From assembly GCA_022605405.1 (NCBI GenBank), contig JABYQQ010000001.1:4836001-4900000 (forward strand): a stretch of 64,000 nt of DNA. The letters are read 5' to 3'. Below, piece by piece: positions 37,781 through 48,801 of the stretch. Each line of letters opens with the position of its first letter. The stretch's first letter is position 1. The stretch comes from Earliella scabrosa. Taxonomy: Eukaryota > Basidiomycota > Agaricomycetes > Polyporales > Polyporaceae. The translations under genes were made by a program, and so were the position numbers. The notes beneath the pieces are model-generated. The model did no database searches. It was not told where the DNA came from and saw only the letters and a program-made list of their open reading frames with translations.

Positions 37781-38675
37781 TATCGCCTTCGCGGACGCTG
37801 ACACACGACATGAATCGCTTGTCAGGCCACGACGTTTTGCACTGCGCGATCAACTATCGGCGGCGACATCACTGGGAGAAACATTGCAGTCTCTGTCCCA
37901 CGGACTGTGCGCTGGGACGCCTCAACCCCGTGTGGTACGTCTGTCGCATGCTCTGGACCTTGCACAACTAGACGTCATAATCCTCAACTCGCTTGGCTGG
38001 CGCCAGGCGGGATGCGGGTGACGGTGGGTATTGTATGCGCCGCCCCGGCGCCCTCATTAGGAATACTGCAGACTCAAAAGTCAACGTGCTTCCGGTGTAT
38101 CGGACCGCTCGCTCTGCGGAGGATCGCCTATGTCGGTTTTGGTTGGTGTCAAGCTCACGTCTGCCAAACCTCGGTGCAGGCAGCCCGATGGCGGTCATAC
38201 TGCGTAGGTACGTCGCTCAGTCTAGCATGGTTTGCGCAACATCCAGTACCAATGTTGCTACCTGAGTATCACTGTTGACAAGGGCTCAGCGCTCAATCCA
38301 CAACGAGAAGCCAAGTATCTCGACCTTCTCCATCCGGGACACGAATGACGAAGCTCTCAAGTTCGGCTACCGCTGAGCCCCGGACGCTCATATCCGACAC
38401 CGGTCTGATCATAAGTAGTCGCCTCAATGCATAATGGCGAAATAGGATCCTTCGATCCCCAATCCTAGAACTTCAATACAAAACGCGCATCCATGTGGTG
38501 CTCAACCCCATCATCCGAGGCGCGGTTCGCATCCTTTCGCATCGGGAACACTTGATACATTGATGCCATGCTATTTAGCGTATAATTATAACGGAGTCCG
38601 GACCTCAATCTACTTGAACACCTGAAGCCACTCGAGCAAAGATCACGCCCGCTCGATATACCTGATCTATCCAAC
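37781..38675. other. Intergenic region between OYE copies 2 and 3
   Basis: No gene recognised; short frames only. Confidence 0.5.
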
Positions 38676-40113
<1,438 letters not shown>

Positions 40114-40174
40114 CGTTCTACGAAGGACTTGGGAGGAGAGGAGCTTGCTGTCGATGCTAGAGGCATGAAGGTTG

Positions 40175-40184
40175 CCTTTATAGG
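40175..40184 (-). promoter_or_regulatory. TATA box of OYE copy 3
   Basis: CCTATAAAGG about 65 bp before the ATG at 40113, matching the placement in OYE copy 1. Confidence 0.6.
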
Positions 40185-41572
40185 CCCTGGTGCGTAGGAA
40201 CCGACCCGGAGAGCGTTGAATAGCTGCAGCGGGCCGAAGGCCGCAGAAGGTTGCGGAGCGCAGAACAGACGGTGCTGAGGAGAACATGATGATGTACTGT
40301 CGTCTGTCAGCGCAACGTGAAGGCCTTTATGGAGAGCCTACGCTGGATATTGAAGCTTGAAGCGTGAATGGAGTAAGTAAAGAGCCGTCGCGAAGACAGA
40401 TGAACACACCCACGTATGTACGCGTCCGGCTTGTGTACTGCGATTCTGATTGCCAAGAAGATGTGTAAGCCACTTGCGAACAACATCCCGGCGGGTGTGC
40501 CAAATGAGGTAGAGTAAGCGCCCGTATCTCCCGGTTCCGGCGGAGTTACGCGGACTCTCTCTGCAGTGTGCACACTTGCCTGGCTGTGCTATTCCGATAC
40601 CGGTGGTCAGAACAAACACCCTGGGGATCCACCATGCACCTATTCAAATTGCGTGGCCCAGAATACCCACGCTACTCGTCAAGCTCCAGCTGGACGGACG
40701 CGTAAGTGGTTCGGTGCGTCTTCATCGGCCTACCGTGGCTGCGTCGCACTACCTGGAGTCTGGAATTCAACCAAGGTAGTAATCCAATCTCGTAATGCGG
40801 ATTACCTCATATTCTCGCTTATGGGATGTCCACCAAGCGGCCACCAAGTACTGTCGGATTACCTCATCTTCTCGCTTATGGGATGTCCACCAAGCAGCCA
40901 CCAAGTACTATAATACTGTCAGTCCTCAAGTCACTCCAGTCACTCCCATGGAGCAGTTCATACTCATAGTAAGTAGTAGTAGTTTGAGTCACTATTGACA
41001 TGCAGCCCGCCGCGGCGGCGCGCGAAGAGCACCCGCTATTCGCCCTCCCTCCCATCGTTCTAGCCTGTCTCGCGCGCCGGTGATTAGTTCAGACCGGCTC
41101 CCTTTGAAGTTAATAGCGTTTAGATGAGTTGGCGTAAGGGCCACCTTGAGGCGGGTGGCGGCGGCGCAGGCTGCATGGCAGCCGGCCTATGTTGCAGTTG
41201 CAATTTGAAGTAACCTGCAAGCGAGTGGGCTGCAACCACGACATGTGAGTTGCAACCCCCGGAACTGACTTCGAGGCTACTTGTCTACCCTAGGCAGACG
41301 ATGGGACCTATGTACTGATGAGGGGGGATAGACGGTCCATGATGAACCTCGGCTACGTACTGAGCCCGACGCTCGCACCACTGAGGCCTGAGGCGTGGAA
41401 GTTGTGCCCCCGATGACGGTCAATCACCACCACTGGCAGAACAGCATTTATGGCGTCGAAGGTGCAAAAGTTTACTTCTAGTAGACTCTGGAAACCCAAA
41501 TGCTTAAACCCACTGCTCGGCATCTCCCGGGGGACGGATATCGAGCGCTTTGTGGGAGTCCACGTCATGGTC
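40185..41572. other. 1.4-kb intergenic region, no gene seen
   Basis: Contains a 57-bp tandem duplication (listed separately) and runs into the LINE target site. No coding sequence recognised. Confidence 0.5.
40798..40911. repeat. 57-bp tandem repeat, two copies
   Basis: Units 40798-40854 and 40855-40911 both start CGGATTACCTCAT and differ at only three positions. The unit is a multiple of three but lies in no supported gene. Confidence 0.9.
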
Positions 41573-41586
41573 GGGATCGACGGGCT
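41573..41586. repeat. LINE target-site duplication, poly(A) side
   Basis: GGGATCGACGGGCT, identical to 48223-48236 at the other end of the element. It abuts the 15-T run that is the poly(A) tail on the minus strand. Confidence 0.9.
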
Positions 41587-41775
41587 TTTTTTTTTTTTTT
41601 AAGGTCATGTATTTGTATCCCGCTCGTACTGAATACAGGTGCGGCCAGTGTCTATAGGTTTAATGCATGGTGGCAGGCGAGTGGTCTCAGCTAATGGTGC
41701 CTACATCTAAGGGCTTCGCGTGCGCCCGTTATCCGGCGCCTCTGTCGTTGTCCGAGGGCATACTCGGCGATCACA

Positions 41776-44700
41776 TCAACTGGGCGCGTCCGCAAAGGTG
41801 AACGCGCTCTCATTCGCTTCTAGGAATGCTTTGACGTCACGGTATGAGCTCAGTCGCATCAGGAATTCGTACTCACTGCGGCAGTTCCACCAGCGGCGAT
41901 ATTTTCTGCATCTGAGCAACACATGTCTTCTGTCCTGGAAGACTTTGCACTCCGGACAGTCTACAGGCTCGTCGGGGAAGAAGCGTCGCCGGAATGATCC
42001 TAGCGGCGCATGGTCCAAGACCGCTCGGCAGAAGCGCGCCATGGACGACTTGGAGTCCCCAAACATCTGGAGCGCAGGGCTTGAAGTGTGGCTGGGCGGG
42101 TCGAATACCGCCAGCCGTAGAAAGTTGCGACCGCTGTAAGCCGGCGACGAGCGATACTCGTTCCGCCAGTCCGACTTAAGCTGGACAGCTAGTAGGTGAT
42201 GCGCATGTGCCAGTGAGCACTCATCGCGCTGAACAGGTAAGTCTGCCGCTTGTTTCGCGTCGTCGTCCACAAGCTCGTTCCACTCAACACCTTTGTGGGA
42301 CGGGCACCAGTGAAAAACAACTTTTCGCCGGTCGTCCTTCTCCAGCCACTCGCGTACGTTGCGGCACGCGACGATCGACACGAGCTGCTGCCCGTGCATC
42401 CCGGGGTCGAGCAGCGTGTTGAGCGCCGACTCGTTGTCGGCCACCACATGTATCGTCTCGCATACCTGATTGGTCGCGAAAGCGATACCCATTCCCCCCG
42501 CAATCATCTCAGCGTCATACGAGGTGGCGCGTCCACACGCGATTCCGCGCTTGAATACGAGCCGCCCCGCACGATATGCTCGAAATGCTGCGCCGGTCCG
42601 ACATCGTGGCTTGGGGTACAGTGATCCGTCGCAGAAGACGGTAACCGCGCGTCGGTCGTTCACTGCTTCCCGCAGCCGCGGCATGAGGGACGACTCCATC
42701 CACTCTGGGAGTGCATCGGAGTCCTTCTTTGGATGTTCTGTGTGCCAGGTGAGTCTGTCTCCATACATGTCGAGTACACGTCCTCCCGGGCGTGCCTCTG
42801 CATGTAGCGGGGCAAACTCTTCCGTGCATACTCGGCCCGCGAAGTCGATCGCCACTAGCGGCGTGTCCGTCGAATCCGGATATCCTGTCCCCATGGGGAA
42901 TGCGACGTCCGGCGCCAGATGGTTGCACACCCACGGGTTCGGCAGTGCTGCCAGCAGTGGATGTGACGCCATGAGCGTGTTCGCGCGGAGGCCGGTTCTG
43001 TTGACCAGCTTCTCGATATGTAGCCGGATCGGTGGTAGTCCGGCCAGGACCTCCATGCCGCCTATCGGTGACGTGCGGAATGCACCGGTAATCCAGCGCG
43101 CTGCAGTGTTCTGCGCCTTGCGCAGGAAATCAATGTGCCATTTGGTTCCCTTGCGGCGGTACCACAACTGGCATCCATATGTCATGAGAGGGACAACGCA
43201 TGATTTGTATAGCGTCCGCCGTTGCGCCGGCGGCATGCCTTTGATTGAGTTGCCCAGCATGAGGAGGGATTGTGCTGTGCTGGCGGCTCTTGATCCGTAG
43301 AATCTGACATGCTGACGGAATGTCAGCTTCTGATCCAGGTAGAACCCGAGGTGCCGCAGGACTTGCACCGTCTTTAACGGTGTGTCTCCTGTATATGGCG
43401 CCTCCCCGAGATCCAGGGACGGGTTCTCCTTCTTACGCGTGAAATGACACGCCTCCGTCTTCTCATGTTCGACCCGGAGGCCGACACGATTGAGCTCCCT
43501 CACGACATGACGGTACTGCTCCTCCAGTACCTGCACGTTCGCACTGAGAGAGCTGCGCGAGACCGATATCAGGCCGTCGTCTACAAAGAATTGCAGCCAC
43601 GGATGACCTCCGGCGCCGTCCTGGTTGATTGGGCACAGCCGGTGGATGACTGGCGCAATATACAAGTTAGCGAGTGGTGGGGATAATGAGGACCCTTGCA
43701 CCACTCCGACATCTACCGCACCGAATGATGGCGAGGTGAATGTGTCCCATTTGTACACTGTCGACCGCCCGCTCAGGTAATGCTTGAGAAATTGAACAAG
43801 CTTTCCGCTAAAGCCCTGCTTTCTCAGAATACCAAGCAGCATGCGGTGATTTACGGATGGGTAGAATTGCGCGACGTCGAAGGCCAGCACTGATGTATCA
43901 AGCCTGCGTGCCCATCCCTGCCGTATGCGGTGCACGAGCAACATACCCGCATCCACGGTGGAGTGCTGTTTTGTCCCGCCAAACTGGCCTGGATGAAACG
44001 CTCCCCATTTCTGTCCTTCGTAGTGCAGCCGTTCGGCCAGCACTTTCTCACAGAGTTTGCCCAGACAACTGAGCAGTACAATTGGACGATAGGACTTGAG
44101 GCGTGAATAGTCGTCCTTCTTAGGCTTTGGAATGACGACTGAGACCGCCTCTTTGAACTGCACAGGCCAGTATGCCCGGTCTATGCATGCATTGAAGAGG
44201 CGGCGGAGAATCTCCCCGCATGCCTCATGTCGTACAAGTGCTGCAATGTAAGGCCATCGCAGGTGATCCGAACCCGGCGCTGATCGACTCGACACGTCCG
44301 ACACCGCATCCAATAGCTCCTGCCGTGAGATGGGTGGGAAGTCTCGCTCCTCCAGCTGTGGAATGTCGTCTAGGAATGTCATGTCGACATCACGATTTGC
44401 TGCAGAGTTGTAGGTAGCATTGACGGCTTCCCACAATTCATCCAGCTCCACAAGTGGCCTTCCCTCGTGAATGAGGGACTTGTACATAGGTAGCGATCTG
44501 GGTTTGGTCCATGACACAACATCCCAGACGCGCTTACCCTTTTCGCATGCCGCAGCGATGCGCTCCTCGTAGTACTGCGCCTTGGCTGCCTTAATGGCCC
44601 TCTTGAATGCCCGGCGTGTCTCACTAGTTCTATGTGTCCGGAACGCTGTGAGAGCGGCCGAACATTCATTGCTCCACCAGCGCTTGGAGCGCGAGGAGAG

Positions 44701-45609
44701 TCGCGGTGACTCCGCATGAGTCTCCCATGCGACACGTGCCGCGTCAAGTATTGCATCGCACGTACGCTGTATGTCTGCTACTGTGTCGACCTCAACACGC
44801 ACAGCTGCCACACCGTCGATAAGGTCTCTCAGGAACGCCTTCTCAGCGCTCGATTTGCGCTTTATCGTCGGCGGTAGGGTCTTCTCCCACCATCCTACTC
44901 GTGCCGACGTGGAGATGATAGCGTGGTCTGACAGGCCGCGCCCATTCAAGTCTATATGTGCGCGGACCTCTCCAGAGGCTACGCGATCTGAGGGTGCCCA
45001 GATCAGATCCGGCACGGTGCTGCGCAGATCCTCATTGTGCGGCCGATGTGTTGCAGACCCATCCATATTGACGAGACTGAGTCCAGCACCTGCCATCAGA
45101 TTGATGAGGTCTACCGCGCGTGGGCTTTCATGGGGTGCGTCCGGCTCCCACATCGTTGAGTGGAGATTGAAGTCTCCTACCACTAGGTCTAGAGGCGGTA
45201 GCTCAGCAGCATGGTCCTGTAGCCAGGTGAGCGCTGAGCTGCGCTGGTCGTTATAGACGTTGAGGTAGTAGTGCACCTCCCGGTCGACCGTGAGCGAGAT
45301 CAGTATCATATCCGGGTGGTCTACCATGTGCGAGCAGAGCTGCGGACGCAGACCTGCAAGTTCACGGTTGACATATGCACAAACCCTAGCGGGCATGCGT
45401 GTTTCCATGAGTAGCCAGGCTGGATGTACCTGTGTGCCTACAAGGACCTCGCCGCCGGGGTCCGAGTTGGACGCAACCGTTTTGATAGGGCCATAGTATG
45501 GCTCCTGCACGAAGAGTATATCACACTTACGAACCATTGACTCGAGAAGGAAGTGCGATTGGTTCGGCGTGTGATTTACATTATTGGAGACAACACGGAT
45601 TTTACGCAT
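41776..45609 (-). CDS. LINE ORF2: endonuclease-reverse transcriptase-RNase H
   Basis: 1277 residues. The N-terminal 230 residues form an exonuclease-endonuclease-phosphatase domain: VQEPYYGP, VVGDFNLHSTMWEP and the closing SDHAIIS. The reverse transcriptase spans roughly 440-780, with VSVVIPKPKKDDYSRLKSYR, RPIVLLSCLGKLCEKVL, FDVAQFYPSVNHRML and VVQGSSLSPPLANLYIAP. Its catalytic FVDDG is at about 677, a Phe-Val variant of the usual YADD, followed by LRHLGFYLDQKLTFRQHV. RNase H lies at about 985-1110 (VFCDGSLYP, DAEMIAGG, VVADNESAL, ELVDDDAK). A zinc knuckle CPECK...H...C is at about 1217-1240. The start codon overlaps the ORF1 stop in TAATG. Confidence 0.95.
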   Translation of the reverse strand: MRKIRVVSNNVNHTPNQSHFLLESMVRKCDILFVQEPYYGPIKTVASNSDPGGEVLVGTQVHPAWLLMETRMPARVCAYVNRELAGLRPQLCSHMVDHPDMILISLTVDREVHYYLNVYNDQRSSALTWLQDHAAELPPLDLVVGDFNLHSTMWEPDAPHESPRAVDLINLMAGAGLSLVNMDGSATHRPHNEDLRSTVPDLIWAPSDRVASGEVRAHIDLNGRGLSDHAIISTSARVGWWEKTLPPTIKRKSSAEKAFLRDLIDGVAAVRVEVDTVADIQRTCDAILDAARVAWETHAESPRLSSRSKRWWSNECSAALTAFRTHRTSETRRAFKRAIKAAKAQYYEERIAAACEKGKRVWDVVSWTKPRSLPMYKSLIHEGRPLVELDELWEAVNATYNSAANRDVDMTFLDDIPQLEERDFPPISRQELLDAVSDVSSRSAPGSDHLRWPYIAALVRHEACGEILRRLFNACIDRAYWPVQFKEAVSVVIPKPKKDDYSRLKSYRPIVLLSCLGKLCEKVLAERLHYEGQKWGAFHPGQFGGTKQHSTVDAGMLLVHRIRQGWARRLDTSVLAFDVAQFYPSVNHRMLLGILRKQGFSGKLVQFLKHYLSGRSTVYKWDTFTSPSFGAVDVGVVQGSSLSPPLANLYIAPVIHRLCPINQDGAGGHPWLQFFVDDGLISVSRSSLSANVQVLEEQYRHVVRELNRVGLRVEHEKTEACHFTRKKENPSLDLGEAPYTGDTPLKTVQVLRHLGFYLDQKLTFRQHVRFYGSRAASTAQSLLMLGNSIKGMPPAQRRTLYKSCVVPLMTYGCQLWYRRKGTKWHIDFLRKAQNTAARWITGAFRTSPIGGMEVLAGLPPIRLHIEKLVNRTGLRANTLMASHPLLAALPNPWVCNHLAPDVAFPMGTGYPDSTDTPLVAIDFAGRVCTEEFAPLHAEARPGGRVLDMYGDRLTWHTEHPKKDSDALPEWMESSLMPRLREAVNDRRAVTVFCDGSLYPKPRCRTGAAFRAYRAGRLVFKRGIACGRATSYDAEMIAGGMGIAFATNQVCETIHVVADNESALNTLLDPGMHGQQLVSIVACRNVREWLEKDDRRKVVFHWCPSHKGVEWNELVDDDAKQAADLPVQRDECSLAHAHHLLAVQLKSDWRNEYRSSPAYSGRNFLRLAVFDPPSHTSSPALQMFGDSKSSMARFCRAVLDHAPLGSFRRRFFPDEPVDCPECKVFQDRRHVLLRCRKYRRWWNCRSEYEFLMRLSSYRDVKAFLEANESAFTFADAPS

Positions 45610-48107
45610 TACTGTCCGCTCTCCTCACCACCGTTCGGCGCGCCAGAGTCTGCTCGACCGCCTCTGGCGTGCTGTCCACCCGTACCCCTTTGCCCGCTGC
45701 CACCTGCTGCGTTACGCACACGTCGCTGCTGCTGTGGGGAGAGAGTATTAGCGCCCAGCGTTATGATGTCCACGCCTGGCGCAAAACGCACCGATGGGCC
45801 AGCTTCCGCTGGCTGAGAACCAGCCGGCGCTGTCGCCGTCGTCCTTGATGCCCTGCTCCGCCGAGGTGCAGGTGGATGGGCCTGGTGCCAGGCCGCATCG
45901 TTGCGGTGTTGGAAGTATGGGCACTCGCGCGAGGTCGCGCGGTGCGCCTGTCCACAGTTGACGCATCGTGGTGGGTGGGTGCAAGTCGGAGCCGTCGACC
46001 CACGGCAGCAGCTAGCAAGGGCACGATGATGCTTGATCTCGTGCGCCTCGCCGCAGTGCGCGCATGCCGTCGAGTTAGCACGGCATAAGTCCTTCACATG
46101 GCCCCAGCGCATGCACTGGTTGCACCGTGGTACCTGCCGCCGGTTCTCCAGTACTTGGGCCGTGCGTACACCGTTGGAGAAGGTGACGTGTGTTCCCGTC
46201 AACGCACGTTGCCGAGCTGACGTGGAAGTGTCAGTGATCTCGACGACGAGTGTCGTCGTCGAGGCGCCATCCTGTGGGGGGAAGAAGCTCACCCGCCTAG
46301 CCGGCAGAACAGCTTGCCACTCGGGTGAGTGTCGGAACGCCTCCTCAGCTACCCGTCGGGCATCCAGGAGTTGACCGTTCCCGTCGACACATTCAACTGC
46401 GCGGAAGCACAGCTGGGTCGTGCGGGAGTAGCGCTCAACAACTGGGGCCGTCGCGTTGTTCGCGTCGCCACCCCAGTTGTGTGCGTTCACGATGGCGCGG
46501 ACGGCCTCTTCGATTCCATCCGGAGGGACGTCGGTGAACTGCACGAACAGTTGCCCAGACGTTGTCCAGTCGGCCGAAGCCGCTCGGACGTCACGCATCC
46601 GCTGGTCGGGATGCCTGGCCAGCTCGGCATTGACTGCACTGACAACAGTTAGGGAGCCCGCCCTCGCCTCCTCCGGAGGCGGACTCGGGAATCGCACATA
46701 GATGCGGCGAGACGCACCCTGCGGCCCCCGGACCCTCCGCCGCTTGGTCTGCTTGCGTTGTATCTCGGCCTGCAACCTGGAGCTCGCCCGAGAGGCCGGT
46801 CGGGATGGGCCGTGCGCTGAGCTGCTGCTAGCTGACGGCGTTCTTGCGCGAACCGCATCCGCATAGGACGCTGGTGCTGGTGGTGGGGCATGGGAGGTCG
46901 ATGCCTGAGCACCGTCGTACGCGGAGCGAGACGACGATGCATAGGCATCGCTCACGTTGAGGATCTCCTCGAATGAGGCGTTGGGATACCGCTGCATTAG
47001 CAGCTCCACCACCCTGGGGTTGGGTAGGTTCGGGTGGATACCGGAGACCTCAGCGTCTTGAGATGAGGTCGTGTTCGCCCTGCTGCGCTTGCGCATCGAC
47101 TGTGTCGAGGCCGTCTGCGGCGGGGGTGTGTCAGATCTGGCGCGGGCTTTGCCCTTGCCTTTGTCTTGCCTGCGGGTAGTCGAGCTCGGTGTTTGCGGCT
47201 CAGACGCGTCTTGACGGTGGGGGGTCGCTGCACGAGAGTGTGTGGCGGAGGTCATGGGCGTGAGGTCGCTCACCGCCGAGACGGAGACGCCGTCGTCCAT
47301 CTCGACGTCTGCGCCTTCGGGAACATTCGGCGGCTGCTGCGGATTGGCGCCGGTCGCAGTCGCGTCGGTGTCGGCCGCGCTGGCATTCCGCGCAGTTGGG
47401 ATGGGTGGCGGCGTGCTGGCTGCCTGAGTGGCCTGCACGGCCGGAGAGTTGGTGAAACGGGGCCTGGCTGGCGCCCTGGATACACCGAGGGTCGTCAGTA
47501 ACCATGAGTAGTGTCGCGGCTCCAGACCAAGCGAGCGGACGAACGTGTCGTCCAGCTCCGCGTTGAGCGCGTCGAGCTCGTTCGCAATGGGACCATAGGT
47601 CATCTGAAGGGCAGTTTGTTCCTCGATAGCCGCAGTGAGCTCCTCGCGAGCGCCGCGGAACAGGACGAGGACGTCGTGAAGGGCGTCAGCCGCCACTTGG
47701 ACGACGACATGCCACGGGTCTTCTGCGCACAGGCGTAGCCGTTGAGACCGCACCGGTTCTTCATGCTCACGGCTGGGTCCAGGCCCGCTGCCGTTAGTCA
47801 GCTCCGCTGGAGGCTCTGTGGTGCTCACCGTTGAGCCTCCTGGGAGGGTGGACACCCTGATGGTGTCGTTCTCCACGTCGAGCTCATCCTGCATCTGCTC
47901 GTCGTCTTCGGGGTCGCCGTAGTCCAGAAGCTCTTCCGGATCGGCATCAGCCTGGCCTCGGGTTCGCTCCGGAGGCAGGGACAGCGTGCGCCTTGGGGGG
48001 CTGGGACTGCCAGTCGAGGGAGTGCGGGACCGCGACCGTGGACGGTCGCCTTCCGCCGGATACGGCCTGCTACCCCCGGTGGCTCTATTGGACCTATCTG
48101 GGGACAT
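45609..48107 (-). CDS. LINE ORF1: gag-like nucleic-acid-binding protein
   Basis: 832 residues. The first 450 are Ser/Pro/Thr-rich and acidic with an Arg/Ser-rich start. A basic segment (QRKQTKRRRVRGPQGASRR) precedes IYVRFPSPPPEEARAG and a compact region ending FVQFTDVPPDGIEEAVRAIV, possibly RRM-like. From about 660, three zinc-knuckle-like motifs follow: CNQCMRWGHVKDLC, CAHCGEAHEIKHH and CVNCGQAHRATSREC. It should coat the element RNA. The stop codon TAA shares its last A with the ORF2 ATG, suggesting termination-reinitiation. Confidence 0.92.
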   Translation of the reverse strand: MSPDRSNRATGGSRPYPAEGDRPRSRSRTPSTGSPSPPRRTLSLPPERTRGQADADPEELLDYGDPEDDEQMQDELDVENDTIRVSTLPGGSTVSTTEPPAELTNGSGPGPSREHEEPVRSQRLRLCAEDPWHVVVQVAADALHDVLVLFRGAREELTAAIEEQTALQMTYGPIANELDALNAELDDTFVRSLGLEPRHYSWLLTTLGVSRAPARPRFTNSPAVQATQAASTPPPIPTARNASAADTDATATGANPQQPPNVPEGADVEMDDGVSVSAVSDLTPMTSATHSRAATPHRQDASEPQTPSSTTRRQDKGKGKARARSDTPPPQTASTQSMRKRSRANTTSSQDAEVSGIHPNLPNPRVVELLMQRYPNASFEEILNVSDAYASSSRSAYDGAQASTSHAPPPAPASYADAVRARTPSASSSSAHGPSRPASRASSRLQAEIQRKQTKRRRVRGPQGASRRIYVRFPSPPPEEARAGSLTVVSAVNAELARHPDQRMRDVRAASADWTTSGQLFVQFTDVPPDGIEEAVRAIVNAHNWGGDANNATAPVVERYSRTTQLCFRAVECVDGNGQLLDARRVAEEAFRHSPEWQAVLPARRVSFFPPQDGASTTTLVVEITDTSTSARQRALTGTHVTFSNGVRTAQVLENRRQVPRCNQCMRWGHVKDLCRANSTACAHCGEAHEIKHHRALASCCRGSTAPTCTHPPRCVNCGQAHRATSRECPYFQHRNDAAWHQAHPPAPRRSRASRTTATAPAGSQPAEAGPSVRFAPGVDIITLGANTLSPQQQRRVRNAAGGSGQRGTGGQHARGGRADSGAPNGGEESGQ

Positions 48108-48222
48108 CTTGACCCTCGGAGGGGACGGATGGGGGTGGGAAGTGGTAGTGCTTTGGGACTATCAGAGAAGCCAGGTAGCGGGCGTCTAAGCAGATGGTGG
48201 TGGTAAAGGGTCAAGGAGCGCT

Positions 48223-48236
48223 GGGATCGACGGGCT
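48223..48236. repeat. LINE target-site duplication, 5' side
   Basis: GGGATCGACGGGCT, the exact partner of 41573-41586. It fixes the 5' end of the element. Confidence 0.9.
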
Positions 48237-48740
48237 TGCTCGCGACTGACATCAGCAGCGAACCTCGTCCAATGCTGCGCCACCCCGGAGTGTACACCAG
48301 AGAACTGCGTACCCAGTATCAACGACATGAAGGCCCGTACCCAGACTATCGAGCTGTCTTTCGCCGATTCGCTCTTCCGACGGCATCACTGTTCCTGAGC
48401 AGTATTGCGGCAGACATGCGGCCGTGAAACGCTTCCGCGACCACTCAGCCTGCGACGGGGTGGAGATGACAGCGCAGAGGGCATGCATCGCGGGTATGAC
48501 GTCCTGCTCCGCTCGACGTTCGCTCTTCATCCGCCTGCTCGTCTCTCCGGGTAAACCCCACAGTGAGTCTCCCGATGCTTCTAACCCCTCCCTGCGCTCG
48601 ATCGCTGACTCGCCTCCACCAGAACGTTTATGCTTCGCCCTTATGGCAAGCATGTACGCTACCTATGACGGCCTCGCCGGCAACCACCTGCCGTCTCGTC
48701 TTCTTCCTCTGGAAGCTGCGGATCGCCGCCCGCCTCGTCA
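48237..48740. other. Region between LINE insertion and the rds1-like gene
   Basis: About 500 bp, no gene recognised. The LINE inserted about 565 bp upstream of the rds1-like start codon. Confidence 0.5.
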
Positions 48741-48746
48741 TATAAA
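48741..48746 (+). promoter_or_regulatory. TATA box of the rds1-like gene
   Basis: TATAAA about 60 bp before the chosen ATG at 48802, which favours that start over an upstream in-frame Met. Confidence 0.6.
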
Positions 48747-48801
48747 CAGCGCGACCCGAATGCTGGCCTTGCGACTCCCCGTCTTTCTCCATACCCTCAA
48801 G

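Larger units (their letters stand above)
41587..48222 (-). mobile_element. Full-length non-LTR retrotransposon (LINE, Tad1-like domain layout)
   Basis: The element is about 6.6 kb and transcribed on the minus strand. From its 5' end it has a 115-nt leader, ORF1 (gag-like), ORF2 (endonuclease-RT-RNase H-zinc knuckle), a 3' UTR of about 175 nt and a 15-nt poly(A) tail. A 14-bp direct duplication flanks both ends. Both ORFs are open from end to end, so the copy looks recent and possibly active. The AP-type endonuclease, RNase H domain and C-terminal knuckle match the Tad1 clade common in fungi; the clade call is inference. Confidence 0.93.

Noticed and set aside
40114..40287. N-terminal extension of OYE copy 3 resembling a mitochondrial presequence (MFSSAPSVLRSATF...)
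   Set aside because: A CCTATAAAGG box lies inside this stretch about 65 bp before the ATG at 40113, as in OYE copy 1, so transcription probably starts downstream of the extension.
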